A DNA stretch of 64,000 nt from Methanobacteriota archaeon. GTDB lineage: Archaea; Thermoplasmatota; Thermoplasmata; Methanomassiliicoccales; Methanomassiliicoccaceae. Below are positions 49,560 through 58,543 of this stretch, one piece after another; within the stretch, counting starts at the first letter, position 1; each line of letters begins with the position of its first letter. The position numbers were made by a program, and so were the translations under genes. The DNA is taken from contig JAAYTA010000063.1 in assembly GCA_012518185.1 (NCBI GenBank), forward strand, positions 1-64,000, read 5' to 3'. The notes under the pieces were generated by a model. It searched no databases. It had not been told where the DNA came from and saw nothing but the letters and a program-made list of their open reading frames with translations.

Positions 49560-51470
49560 TTATCGCCCCATGGCCTTAAAAAAGTTGAGCGCATCATTTA
49601 CAGGATATTCTGATGGTATTGAAGGTAATTGAGTGGAGAATTGGGCGGCCCTACGATCCATTATCACAGCTACTCCTACATCATTTTCATTCCTTATTAG
49701 ACGTCCGACTGCCTGGAGTAATTTACGCGTAACCGGGGCCTTAACGGTATATTCCCATCCACAACCAAATCTTAACTCATAATAATGCAATAGTGCTCTC
49801 TGTCTAGCAGTGGGTTTTGGATAAGGTATACCCACTAATATGGCCATCTCTAACTCTCGGTCGGGAAAGTCAGCCCCTTCACTGATTCGTCCTCCCATTA
49901 CTGCGAATAACACTGCACCTTCTTCTGATGATTTAAACATCTCCACAGCAGCCATGAGCTCATTCTGGGGCATGCCTTTACGTTCAAGGTGTACTTCTCG
50001 ACGGATACGATTCAACATTCCATCAGCGATGAAACGATCCATCAGTTGATAAGAGGGGAAAAATACTACAGTATTACGTTCCATGACATTGCAAAGAGAA
50101 ACTACATGATCCTCTATTCTAGAAATCATGCATTCATCACTCATTATATCTTCATACTTAGTGGTCACATCTTCTAGATAAAACACTTTACGATTTTCTG
50201 GAGGAAATGGTGATGGAAAGATGCACATGCAGCTGTCAGCTGGGAGACCAATCGAGTCGCGATACTCGTTTAGAGGTATCAGCGTACCGGACATGTGCAC
50301 TGTAGCATGACAATCTAGTAAAATTCGTGTAGCAATAGATGGATCTAAACAGTATGCTTCAAAGGCAGGGTTGTCTCCCCCTACTATTAGTTTAACATAA
50401 TGTTCCTCATCCATATTGATCCAAAATAATAGATGGGCACCTAAAGAATGCATATATGATCGAGGTAGGCGCCCTTCTTTCTTCTTAGCATTTCGAATAT
50501 ATTCTCCGAAATCCATCATATTTCGAGCCATAATTGATAAGTTGCTGGAAGTAGTTGTGAATGCAGCCATGAGTGCTTCATCTAAATAGGAGGGCGGTAT
50601 GAGTCCATCATCTTCAATTATGTATTCATCCATGGCTGCATCCAGTTGTTCACTGAGCACATTGACAAGATCCATAACACTTACGCCATCGAATATTTCC
50701 GGATCGCCATGATCATCAATCTCTTTGGACACTAATTCTAAAAGGCGGCTGGAAATTGAAACTGAACGCACTTCCCGAGCATAATCGGGAAGATTGTGGG
50801 CTTCGTCCACAATCACGATTAGATCTTCAATAGATATATTCATCCAATCTAGGAGATTGTTTCGTATAAATGGCATGAAAAAATATGCATATGGAGCGCT
50901 GACTACGTCAGCACTTAATAGTAGATCTTTAGCTAACTCATGCGGACATAATCCTTTATTATCACAATATTTGGAGAATTCTTCTACAGTAGGTAAATGT
51001 TTCCGACAATAGGACTCTACCTCTTGGAGTGGCGTAGATATTGTGGCATCATAGAATCTACATCCTCCCTCCTTTTCTTGCATGGAGCGTGCCTTCCTCT
51101 CAGCACATAATTTAGATAATTCCTCTGGTGTTCCACTTCTTAGCTCTGGATCTCTTTGAATGAGGGGGCAAGTAGATTGCCTTCCCTGCATGCCTACTCC
51201 TAGTATAGGGATCTGTTTGCCGATCTCGCGCAGCTCTAATGTAACCTGTTGTTGTTGAGAATTTGTACGGGTAAGATACAAGATCTTCTTTCCATGCTCT
51301 ATCGCAGCCTCTATAGTCCCTGACAAGGCGCATACGGTCTTCCCTGTTCCGGTGCCACTTTCTAAAATGAGATGTCCTTCAGAATGAATATTGGATGTGA
51401 TCGTATCCACTAAATCCTTCTGAAATGGGCGATGAGAGTAAGGAAAGAGTACCATACACTCATCCCACAT
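49560..51470 (-). CDS. XPD/Rad3-like DNA helicase
   Basis: GTGTGKTVCAL, DEAHNLPDYA, FeS-type cysteines, GGRISEGADFPDRELEMAILVGIPYP. Confidence 0.93.
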   Translation of the reverse strand: MWDECMVLFPYSHRPFQKDLVDTITSNIHSEGHLILESGTGTGKTVCALSGTIEAAIEHGKKILYLTRTNSQQQQVTLELREIGKQIPILGVGMQGRQSTCPLIQRDPELRSGTPEELSKLCAERKARSMQEKEGGCRFYDATISTPLQEVESYCRKHLPTVEEFSKYCDNKGLCPHELAKDLLLSADVVSAPYAYFFMPFIRNNLLDWMNISIEDLIVIVDEAHNLPDYAREVRSVSISSRLLELVSKEIDDHGDPEIFDGVSVMDLVNVLSEQLDAAMDEYIIEDDGLIPPSYLDEALMAAFTTTSSNLSIMARNMMDFGEYIRNAKKKEGRLPRSYMHSLGAHLLFWINMDEEHYVKLIVGGDNPAFEAYCLDPSIATRILLDCHATVHMSGTLIPLNEYRDSIGLPADSCMCIFPSPFPPENRKVFYLEDVTTKYEDIMSDECMISRIEDHVVSLCNVMERNTVVFFPSYQLMDRFIADGMLNRIRREVHLERKGMPQNELMAAVEMFKSSEEGAVLFAVMGGRISEGADFPDRELEMAILVGIPYPKPTARQRALLHYYELRFGCGWEYTVKAPVTRKLLQAVGRLIRNENDVGVAVIMDRRAAQFSTQLPSIPSEYPVNDALNFFKAMGR

Positions 51471-51675
51471 CTATTATGTATATGGGCCTTTCGTACAGTT
51501 CTCCGAATGGCCGATAATATTAGTTGAGATATATCAGTAACATCTATGAATTGTAGGGACTGATTTGTGACAACATCGTCCATCTGATTTCGAGCACGTT
51601 GCTATATTTGAAAGAATTTGGACGAATTGAAGCTAGGTCAAATTTTCAAATAATCGTTTAATAAAAAGATGGAGT

Positions 51676-51696
51676 GGAGTTACTATTGTAAGCTCC
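51676..51696 (-). terminator. Candidate terminator of the DUF6015-like gene
   Basis: Minus-strand hairpin GGAGCTTAC-AATA-GTAACTCC with 1-nt bulge, followed by ACTCCATCTTTTT. Confidence 0.45.
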
Positions 51697-51738
51697 GTTT
51701 ATGAAGATGAATTTATATAGTGTAGTGGAGGGGAGGCC

Positions 51739-52167
51739 TTAGGCCGTCCTCTTCCATACCTCAGAATCGAGATTAGCATATGGATTATCTTCATCCTCTA
51801 TATCATCGACGTGCGTAGCTTCAGAACCTATGAGTTCATAAATACGATCTTTTCTGAATAACCAATAATGGATACGCCACTCTCTACCATCATATAGAGT
51901 AGTCTCCTCCCGCTCCGTAGTGAGTATTCCCGTATCTTCTAGCATGTAGAATGCATCTCTATCCTCAGGTTCGAGTATATTGTCAATGATCCTTTCAGAA
52001 TATCCAAAGAAATTCAATATGTGTTGAGCCATTGATTTGGCCTCTTCATCAGGCATTCCAGTACGATCTATACCATTCTTAATTGCAATGGTAAGTTCGT
52101 CCAAATTCAGTGTCCCACTGATTAATTCCGCTTCATTACTGCTCATTTTTCTATCCCCCTCTGACAT
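51739..52167 (-). CDS. DUF6015-like archaeal protein
   Basis: LTIAIKNGIDRTGMPDEEAKSMAQHILNFFGYSERIIDNIL...; family name from memory. Confidence 0.65.
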   Translation of the reverse strand: MSEGDRKMSSNEAELISGTLNLDELTIAIKNGIDRTGMPDEEAKSMAQHILNFFGYSERIIDNILEPEDRDAFYMLEDTGILTTEREETTLYDGREWRIHYWLFRKDRIYELIGSEATHVDDIEDEDNPYANLDSEVWKRTA

Positions 52168-52801
52168 CCCTACTATTGTCTATCTATGACTTCTTGGGAG
52201 CATGGAATATAAATCGGTTTACAGATATTTATCGTTTTATAGAAACCTATCCTTAATTACATGAGGTTTGGTCTCACGATAGTAATGTCGGACCAGCGAA
52301 TATTTTAAGGGCTTACAGCTGATTATCATTTAAGGTAATAATCAATAGTCACTGAATTCAGCAATACGCTTATAGGAGTAAGTAGAAGCTTTAGCATGTG
52401 CTATAGCGATATTAGAAAAGTATAAAACAATTTAATAAAAAAATTTGATCCGTGGCAAGTGTATTATCAGTCCATATATGTCAATGATCAGAAAAACGTG
52501 AATGATAATTTTAGACGAATAATAAGACATCAAAGCTAAGATTAAATGAGCATATTTCTATAAGATGAGTTTGAGGTAAGCGCCATACAGCATAGATTAC
52601 ATCTTCGAGTATTTTCATTCGAGGTATTTTTAATGGAGTCGAGTCTAAAATATAACGAGTCATATCATTGATCTAGATGGATGATTAAAATGCAATTTAA
52701 CAATTATAATTTTTATAATAATTTCTAGAAAATTTCTTAAATATCGGTAAGTATGAGTGAAGAATCAAGAGTAGTTAATGGTAGATGATTTTGCTAAGAA
52801 T

Positions 52802-52832
52802 AAAAAAGGAGAGTGGCAGATATTAAATCTGC
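52802..52832 (-). terminator. Candidate intrinsic terminator of the aminotransferase-serA operon
   Basis: Minus strand: GCAGAT-TTAAT-ATCTGC, then CACTCTCCTTTTTTATT; overlaps the serA stop. Confidence 0.65.
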
Positions 52833-54436
52833 AAATAATCTCGTTCGTCCAGATTGGATAGTTGGACTGTCCGAATCTCCTGAAACTCTCTGATAGATCG
52901 CATCTCCTTTACGATGTTTGCCTCTACTGGATTATCGACGGATATTAGAAGGAGGGCCTTTCCACCTTTCTGCTCCCTTCCAAGTCCCATTCGAGCAATA
53001 TTTACGCCCTTACTTCCAAGAAGTGTGCCAACTCGTCCCACTATACCTGGTACATCAGCATGAATCGACAACAGAAAATCTCCATCTAGAGGCATGTCTA
53101 GATCAAACCCATCAATTCCTAATAATCTTGGCTCGGTAGCAGGGAAAGCAGTACCACGGACTTCTCTCTCACCTTCTCCAGAGTGCAGGGATACAGAGAT
53201 CATGTTAACATATCGTTCTGATCCTTCTGACTTTACCTCTACAATCTGAATACCCTTCTCTCGCGCGATTGATTCAGCATTAATTATATTGGGATGCTCT
53301 CCAGACAAATTAGATAAAACTCCCATTAAAGCCGACACCGTCAGCATTCGTGTATCTACGTTGGCTAGGTCTCCAGAATAAGTTACCTGTATCTTGGCCA
53401 CTGGAGCATCAGTGAGCTGCACCGCAAAGGCTCCTAAGCGTTCTGCCACTGAGATAAATGGTAATACCTTAGGATCCATGCCCCTCACTGGAGCATTTAC
53501 CGCATTGGTAATTTTCTTATCAAGTAGGAACATCTTGACTGCTTCAGCCATTTCTACTGATACTTTCTCTTGAGCCTCCTTCGTGCTAGCACCAAGATGA
53601 GGCGTTAGTACAGCGTTACCTAGAGTCAAAAGTTTGGATCCAACGGGTGGTTCGCGCTCATACACATCTAGAGCAGCGCCTGCGATCTTCTTCCCAGATA
53701 GTGCATCATACAATGCATCCTCATCAATTAATTCACCTCTAGCTACATTTATAATTAGAGCATTAGGTTTCATTTTTGAGATGAGTTCTCTATTGATAAG
53801 GTGATGAGTGGCAGGAGTCAAGGCAGCATGTACTGTAATAATATCTGCTTCTTCTACTAGTTGCTCTAGAGAGACTAATCGTACTCCCATCTTTACTGCC
53901 GCTTGTTGAGGTATATATGGATCGTATCCGATAAGTTTCATCTGGAAGCTTTTGGCCCTCTTTGCTACTTCGCCTCCCACGCGGCCAAGTCCAATTATGC
54001 CGAGAGTTTTTCCATTCAGCTCTATTCCAGTAAACTTGGAACGCTTCCATTCACCTTTCTTCAAAGAGGCATCGGCCCATACAATATTACGAGCAAGGGA
54101 TAGCATCATGGCCATTGTGTGTTCAGCAGCCGAAATAATATTTGCTGAAGGAGTATTCATGACTAATATGCCGCGCCGAGTCGCTGCTTTAACATCTACA
54201 TTATCTACGCCTACGCCAGCCCTACCAACTACTTTTAGATTTTTTCCTGCCTCGATAACTTCAGCAGTTACTTTAGTCCCTGATCGGATTACTAATGCAT
54301 CGTAGTCGGCAAGAATAGTCAATAATTCATCATGAGGTATGCTGGGACGCACATCTACTTGCACTTGTCCGCCTTTACGGAGCATCTCTAAGCCCTCTTC
54401 GGATAGAGGATCCGTTACCAATAACTTATACATCAC
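52823..54436 (-). CDS. serA: D-3-phosphoglycerate dehydrogenase
   Basis: GRAGVGVDNVD, LGIIGLGRVGGEVAKRA, C-terminal ACT region. Confidence 0.95.
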   Translation of the reverse strand: MMYKLLVTDPLSEEGLEMLRKGGQVQVDVRPSIPHDELLTILADYDALVIRSGTKVTAEVIEAGKNLKVVGRAGVGVDNVDVKAATRRGILVMNTPSANIISAAEHTMAMMLSLARNIVWADASLKKGEWKRSKFTGIELNGKTLGIIGLGRVGGEVAKRAKSFQMKLIGYDPYIPQQAAVKMGVRLVSLEQLVEEADIITVHAALTPATHHLINRELISKMKPNALIINVARGELIDEDALYDALSGKKIAGAALDVYEREPPVGSKLLTLGNAVLTPHLGASTKEAQEKVSVEMAEAVKMFLLDKKITNAVNAPVRGMDPKVLPFISVAERLGAFAVQLTDAPVAKIQVTYSGDLANVDTRMLTVSALMGVLSNLSGEHPNIINAESIAREKGIQIVEVKSEGSERYVNMISVSLHSGEGEREVRGTAFPATEPRLLGIDGFDLDMPLDGDFLLSIHADVPGIVGRVGTLLGSKGVNIARMGLGREQKGGKALLLISVDNPVEANIVKEMRSIREFQEIRTVQLSNLDERDYLQI

Positions 54437-55500
54437 ATCGTCTCCAAAACTTCATCCATGGCCTCCAGTAGACCTTTGATTTCATCCACTGTAAGATCAC
54501 CCATATGCCCGATCCTAAAGGTACGCTCCTTAATAGTACCATAACCATTGGATATCTCGAACCCCTTTTCTTTTAACCCTGTATTAAATTTAGAAAAGTC
54601 AAGATCTTTGCGATTAATTACAGTGATTGTATCAGAATAAAAGCCGGGCTCAGCGAAAAGACCTAACCGTTTGCTAGCCCAGGATCGGACTAGATCTCCC
54701 ATCTCGCGATGCCTTCTATATCGCGCCTGTATTCCTTCCTCAAGAATCCGATCTAACTGGAAATCAAGTGCAAATAATAATGAAACTGGAGGAGTGGTTA
54801 ATGAATAATATTTATCTGCCATCTTTTTCATTTTGAGCAGATCGAAATAATAACCTCTATCGGGTACCTCACTCGCTTTATCTAACAGGCGATCTGATAG
54901 GAGCATAATACCAATCCCGGGGGGAAGAGCTAAGGCCTTCTGAGTCCCGAATACTAGAGCATCGATATCAAGATCTTTTATCTCCATATCAGTTCCATAC
55001 ACTGAAGTAACACCATCAACGAAAATTAACGGATCATATTCCTCTCTGACTGCCTCTGCAATACTTTTAATAGGATTTAGGACGCCAGTGCTGGATTCAT
55101 TGGCTACAACTGTTATAGCTTCCACTGAATCATCTAAGCTTGAATTTAGATCTCCTGGCTTAAGGGCCTTACCCCATTCACGGCAGACTTTCACGACCTG
55201 CTTTCCGTTTTCTTCACCTATACTCTGCCAGCGCTCGCCAAAAGATCCATTGGATAATCCTAACATCTTATCTTTTACACCATTGCGGACGCATGCTTCT
55301 AGTAATCCAGATGCTGAAGAAGGTGAGATGATTATATGCATATCTGTATCAAGAGTTTCGCGCAATTTCTCTACGATATCTCTCTGCAGCTGTTCATATT
55401 CTTTACTTCGATGAGTTATCATCGGATGGGTCATGGCATCGAGTACTTCCTTTCGGACCTCGACCGGACCTACGGTAAACAATGTGCGTTTCATAGACAT
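54433..55500 (-). CDS. Class V aminotransferase (serine-pyruvate/alanine-glyoxylate type)
   Basis: TVGPVEVRKEVLDAM; FVDGVTSVYGTDM; VFGTQKALALPPGIG; 4-nt overlap with serA. Second possible start at 55494. Confidence 0.92.
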   Translation of the reverse strand: MSMKRTLFTVGPVEVRKEVLDAMTHPMITHRSKEYEQLQRDIVEKLRETLDTDMHIIISPSSASGLLEACVRNGVKDKMLGLSNGSFGERWQSIGEENGKQVVKVCREWGKALKPGDLNSSLDDSVEAITVVANESSTGVLNPIKSIAEAVREEYDPLIFVDGVTSVYGTDMEIKDLDIDALVFGTQKALALPPGIGIMLLSDRLLDKASEVPDRGYYFDLLKMKKMADKYYSLTTPPVSLLFALDFQLDRILEEGIQARYRRHREMGDLVRSWASKRLGLFAEPGFYSDTITVINRKDLDFSKFNTGLKEKGFEISNGYGTIKERTFRIGHMGDLTVDEIKGLLEAMDEVLETM

Positions 55501-55672
55501 CCTCCAAGTGCTCTCTAAGGCCGCTCAGGCCCGGAGGTTGGAGGATGTCCAAAGACGTCCTCCATATCCACTTCCTAATCCATAAGCGACGTAATCCATG
55601 CATAGCATATGGCCTGCCCCGAGGCGGAATAAAAAAACCGGTGTGGTGGGCTTTGTAGAATCCAGCATGGTA
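55494..55672 (-). promoter_or_regulatory. Structured 5' leader of the serine operon with three-segment translational switch candidate
   Basis: 12-bp perfect inverted repeat 55496-55507/55538-55549 covering SD and ATG; alternative partner at 55554-55563; U7 tract at 55631-55637. Confidence 0.55.
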
Positions 55673-55694
55673 TTTCACGGTAACATGGAGTTCT

Positions 55695-55724
55695 GAATAT
55701 AAATCTTACTATGTTAGCATAGTA
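55695..55724 (-). promoter_or_regulatory. Serine-operon promoter: TATA box plus adjacent palindrome
   Basis: Minus strand TACTATG-CTAA-CATAGTA followed by AGATTTATATTC; 7-bp perfect arms 55707-55713/55718-55724. Confidence 0.5.
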
Positions 55725-55824
55725 TAGAAGAGGTACCGGGTGAGTGTTTTACAATCACACGTAATCATAATTCATCATTCTCTAAGTAATCTCTTAATTA
55801 TGTATTAAGAATATACACTAAACG

Positions 55825-56154
55825 TCACTGAATATTACTCAAGTCCTCGAGCACCTTGCGATCTCGCTCAATGGCCTCGCTGATGCTTTCAACAGGTATT
55901 GACTCTATACCAAATATCGCTGATAATGGAAGGCCCGTGAGAATTTCATCTAATTCTTCCCCCGACGATACTGTGAAAATGAATGCTGCAGATCTCTGTC
56001 CTCCGAAGAATCCTCCTCGAACTATTCCTTCAGATTCCATTTCTTTCAACCGCTCCATACTAGGTATAACTAATCTTTCGAGTATGTTTCGATTTTCTTC
56101 AGCTGTTTCTCCTATGCCCTCATCAGAGAGTTTCATCATTACTAAGAACTCCAT
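55825..56154 (-). CDS. Small alpha/beta barrel-like protein (YciI / muconolactone-isomerase-like), paralog 1
   Basis: Alignable with 56190..56543; AGGAGA upstream of ATG at 56154. Confidence 0.6.
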   Translation of the reverse strand: MEFLVMMKLSDEGIGETAEENRNILERLVIPSMERLKEMESEGIVRGGFFGGQRSAAFIFTVSSGEELDEILTGLPLSAIFGIESIPVESISEAIERDRKVLEDLSNIQ

Positions 56155-56189
56155 ATTATCTTCTCCTGTATTGTACTGATATGTTAAAG

Positions 56190-56543
56190 TCATCTGGGGA
56201 CATTTATTCCAGCTGCCTTCCTGACATCTTCCACAATTCGCCGATTATGCTCTAGTGTTGAATTTATTGATTGCAGAGGTGCGATCTCAATATCATATAC
56301 GTTCATAATTGGAATAGATGCTAGGATCTTATCTAACTCCATTTCATCCTCAACACTGAAAATAAACATCCCACTAGTTTGTCCAACAAAAAATCCGCCA
56401 GTGACTTTACCATCATTCTCCATACGTTTCATCATATCCAGGGATGGGATCATTTGGTCGACTATCATGAAGGCCGCCTCTTCTGATGAACCGCTATATG
56501 ATTCTTCACGGAGCTTGATAATCACTAAGTATCTATTAGACAT
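56190..56543 (-). CDS. Small alpha/beta barrel-like protein, paralog 2
   Basis: Alignable with 55825..56154 (IPSxxxxKxMExxGxVxGGFFxGQxSxxFIF). Confidence 0.6.
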   Translation of the reverse strand: MSNRYLVIIKLREESYSGSSEEAAFMIVDQMIPSLDMMKRMENDGKVTGGFFVGQTSGMFIFSVEDEMELDKILASIPIMNVYDIEIAPLQSINSTLEHNRRIVEDVRKAAGINVPR

Positions 56544-56624
56544 GGTACTGAGTTGGAAACGCCGTCCATTTTATCTTTTCCCCATGCGATAATGACCATT
56601 GTAGAGTCGTTGATGTACTCAATC

Positions 56625-56653
56625 CTAACATAGGTGTTGAATATTCATGTTAG
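56625..56653. promoter_or_regulatory. Inverted repeat at the paralog-pair promoter
   Basis: CTAACAT (56625-56631)/ATGTTAG (56647-56653), next to TATA-like TTATATATG on the minus strand. Confidence 0.45.
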
Positions 56654-56710
56654 CGTATCATATATAATCACTAACGGCTGAACTATTCTTTCCAGATGCG
56701 TTATTAGTAT

Positions 56711-58333
56711 TCACAATATATCAGCATCTTTAACTTCCATTATTTTAGTATCTCTTTCTGCAAACCACATAATAAGCAGTGTTAGTGCCGATAGAGGCAA
56801 TGCAATTACCATGGGATCCAGTACCTGCCAAGGCATGCCTAATAACGCAGGCCTTCCGAATAATAGTTGACTTATTCCTAAAACACTTGATTCTTTTATA
56901 TGGACGAAGGCTGTCCAGGCGAACCAAGTAATAGCTCCTATGACAACAGATGCCTTAGCAGCCCTGCTAGATAGCCGTTTGCTGAATAATGCATGTGTAA
57001 ACGCAGGCATAAATGCTGCAGCACAAAGACCCATGAACATAGCAGTGGCTCTCATTATAATACTCTCATCCATAATTAGAGCAAAACTGAAACTTAGAAT
57101 CAGCATAAGTAATGTCCCAATGCGATTGGCTTTCAGAGATGGCGGACTTAATTTTTGAGAGCCAGAATACCACTTCTTTACATGTCTCCACAGATCAAAA
57201 CCAGCTGTAGTACCCATAGTATGCAAAATAGCACTCAAAGTGCTCATAGCAGCTGATAAGAGGACTAACATAAACACCACTACAAATAATTCTGGCATTG
57301 CATCATGAATGAATGTGGGCATGATAAGATCAGAATTATTATTAGGCATAGCAGCTAGGGCAGTGGTGCCATTTTCATTCCAGAAGTATAAGTTTGTTAA
57401 TGGACCTATAGTGTACGCTGCTCCAGTAGCAACTAGTATGAATATGCCGCCCATCGGTATAGCACGATTGAGTGATTTAGTATCATCAGCCGTCATGAAC
57501 CTAACTATTAGCTGAGGTTGAGCTAGAACTCCCAGACCGACTCCCATGATGATTGTGGTCACCAGGACTAGCCAGAATTCAGAGCCTACTTCTGGCATAG
57601 ACATCCACCCGGTGAATCCTTTATTGACCACACCTTCTAGCATATCAGGAGGCATCTCAGATGGTAGTGCAGCGAGATCGTTGAATGCCTGTACAGGGCC
57701 GCCCAAAAGTGAGAGTGTTAGAATTAATAGAGCTGCCATGCCTAGTATAATGATTAAACCCTGCATAGCATCTGTATACATCACAGCCTTGAGACCGCCG
57801 AATATCACATAGGCTGCGGTGAATATTGCAAACACTGCTAGGGCCACTGAATAATCAATATTAAGTGCAGCCTCCATGAAGCGAGATCCGCCGATCATTA
57901 CTGCAGCAGCATATAGTGGCATCAGGAGTAGGATCAATATAGCAGTTGAGTATTGCATGAAGGGTGAGTCAAATCGCTTACCTAATAGATCAGGAAAGGT
58001 AGCTGCGCGGAGCTTCTGCCCCAACGCGCGCGTTGGTTTCCCAAAGATAATGAAGGCTAGGAGTACTCCAACTGCTATATTTAGAAAGGCTAGCCATATT
58101 AATCCAGTGCCATAAACAGCAGCAGTTCCTCCAAATCCAACGATGGCTGAAGTGCTGATAAAGGTAGCACCATAAGATATTCCAATTACCCAGGGATGGA
58201 TCTTTCGACCAGCTAGCATGAAGTCTTCAGATGCCCTAGTGCGTTTATATCCTAGATATCCTAAATAAATCACCAGACACATATAAGCTGATGTAAGTAC
58301 CCAAAATAGAGGACTACCCATAAGTCCTGCCAT
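56711..58333 (-). CDS. Sodium:solute symporter family (SSF) transporter
   Basis: LGYLGYKRTRASEDFMLAGRKIHPWVIGISYGATFISTSAIVGFGG; about 13 TM segments. Confidence 0.92.
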   Translation of the reverse strand: MAGLMGSPLFWVLTSAYMCLVIYLGYLGYKRTRASEDFMLAGRKIHPWVIGISYGATFISTSAIVGFGGTAAVYGTGLIWLAFLNIAVGVLLAFIIFGKPTRALGQKLRAATFPDLLGKRFDSPFMQYSTAILILLLMPLYAAAVMIGGSRFMEAALNIDYSVALAVFAIFTAAYVIFGGLKAVMYTDAMQGLIIILGMAALLILTLSLLGGPVQAFNDLAALPSEMPPDMLEGVVNKGFTGWMSMPEVGSEFWLVLVTTIIMGVGLGVLAQPQLIVRFMTADDTKSLNRAIPMGGIFILVATGAAYTIGPLTNLYFWNENGTTALAAMPNNNSDLIMPTFIHDAMPELFVVVFMLVLLSAAMSTLSAILHTMGTTAGFDLWRHVKKWYSGSQKLSPPSLKANRIGTLLMLILSFSFALIMDESIIMRATAMFMGLCAAAFMPAFTHALFSKRLSSRAAKASVVIGAITWFAWTAFVHIKESSVLGISQLLFGRPALLGMPWQVLDPMVIALPLSALTLLIMWFAERDTKIMEVKDADIL

Positions 58334-58441
58334 TCAGTCCACCTCATTTCGATTAATCCAGCCATATATCACGCATGCCGCTGCTGAACCAACTAGCAGT
58401 ACATATGCTAATAAGATCTGGGGATCATCTATTCCCAACAT
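58334..58441 (-). CDS. Symporter small accessory protein, 35 aa, one TM (not in ORF track)
   Basis: Translation MLGIDDPQILLAYVLLVGSAAACVIYGWINRNEVD*; stop directly abuts the SSF ATG at 58333. Confidence 0.82.
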   Translation of the reverse strand: MLGIDDPQILLAYVLLVGSAAACVIYGWINRNEVD

Positions 58442-58486
58442 ACATAGGCTTCCTGAGGCTCACTCTGGCGAGGCAATAGATTGCCC

Positions 58487-58526
58487 CTATTTTAAATGTG
58501 CCGTGTTAGCAAGACACAAGTTAGCA
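58487..58526 (-). promoter_or_regulatory. Symporter operon promoter with two direct TGCTAAC boxes
   Basis: Minus strand TGCTAACTTGTGTCTTGCTAACACGGCACATTTAAAATAG: boxes at 58520-58526 and 58505-58511, TATA-like at 58489-58497. Confidence 0.45.
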
Positions 58527-58543
58527 CGCGTCGCAACCATATT

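Noticed and set aside
52168-52800. Large intergenic region as an ncRNA locus
   Set aside because: AT-rich with only weak repeats (TTCGAG-TATTTT twice); no convincing promoter-structure-terminator combination was seen.
55403-55678. 91-aa ORF overlapping the serine leader
   Set aside because: Begins with GTG near the predicted TSS, runs out of frame into the aminotransferase gene and lacks a recognisable domain; the structured-RNA reading is preferred, though a leader peptide cannot be excluded.
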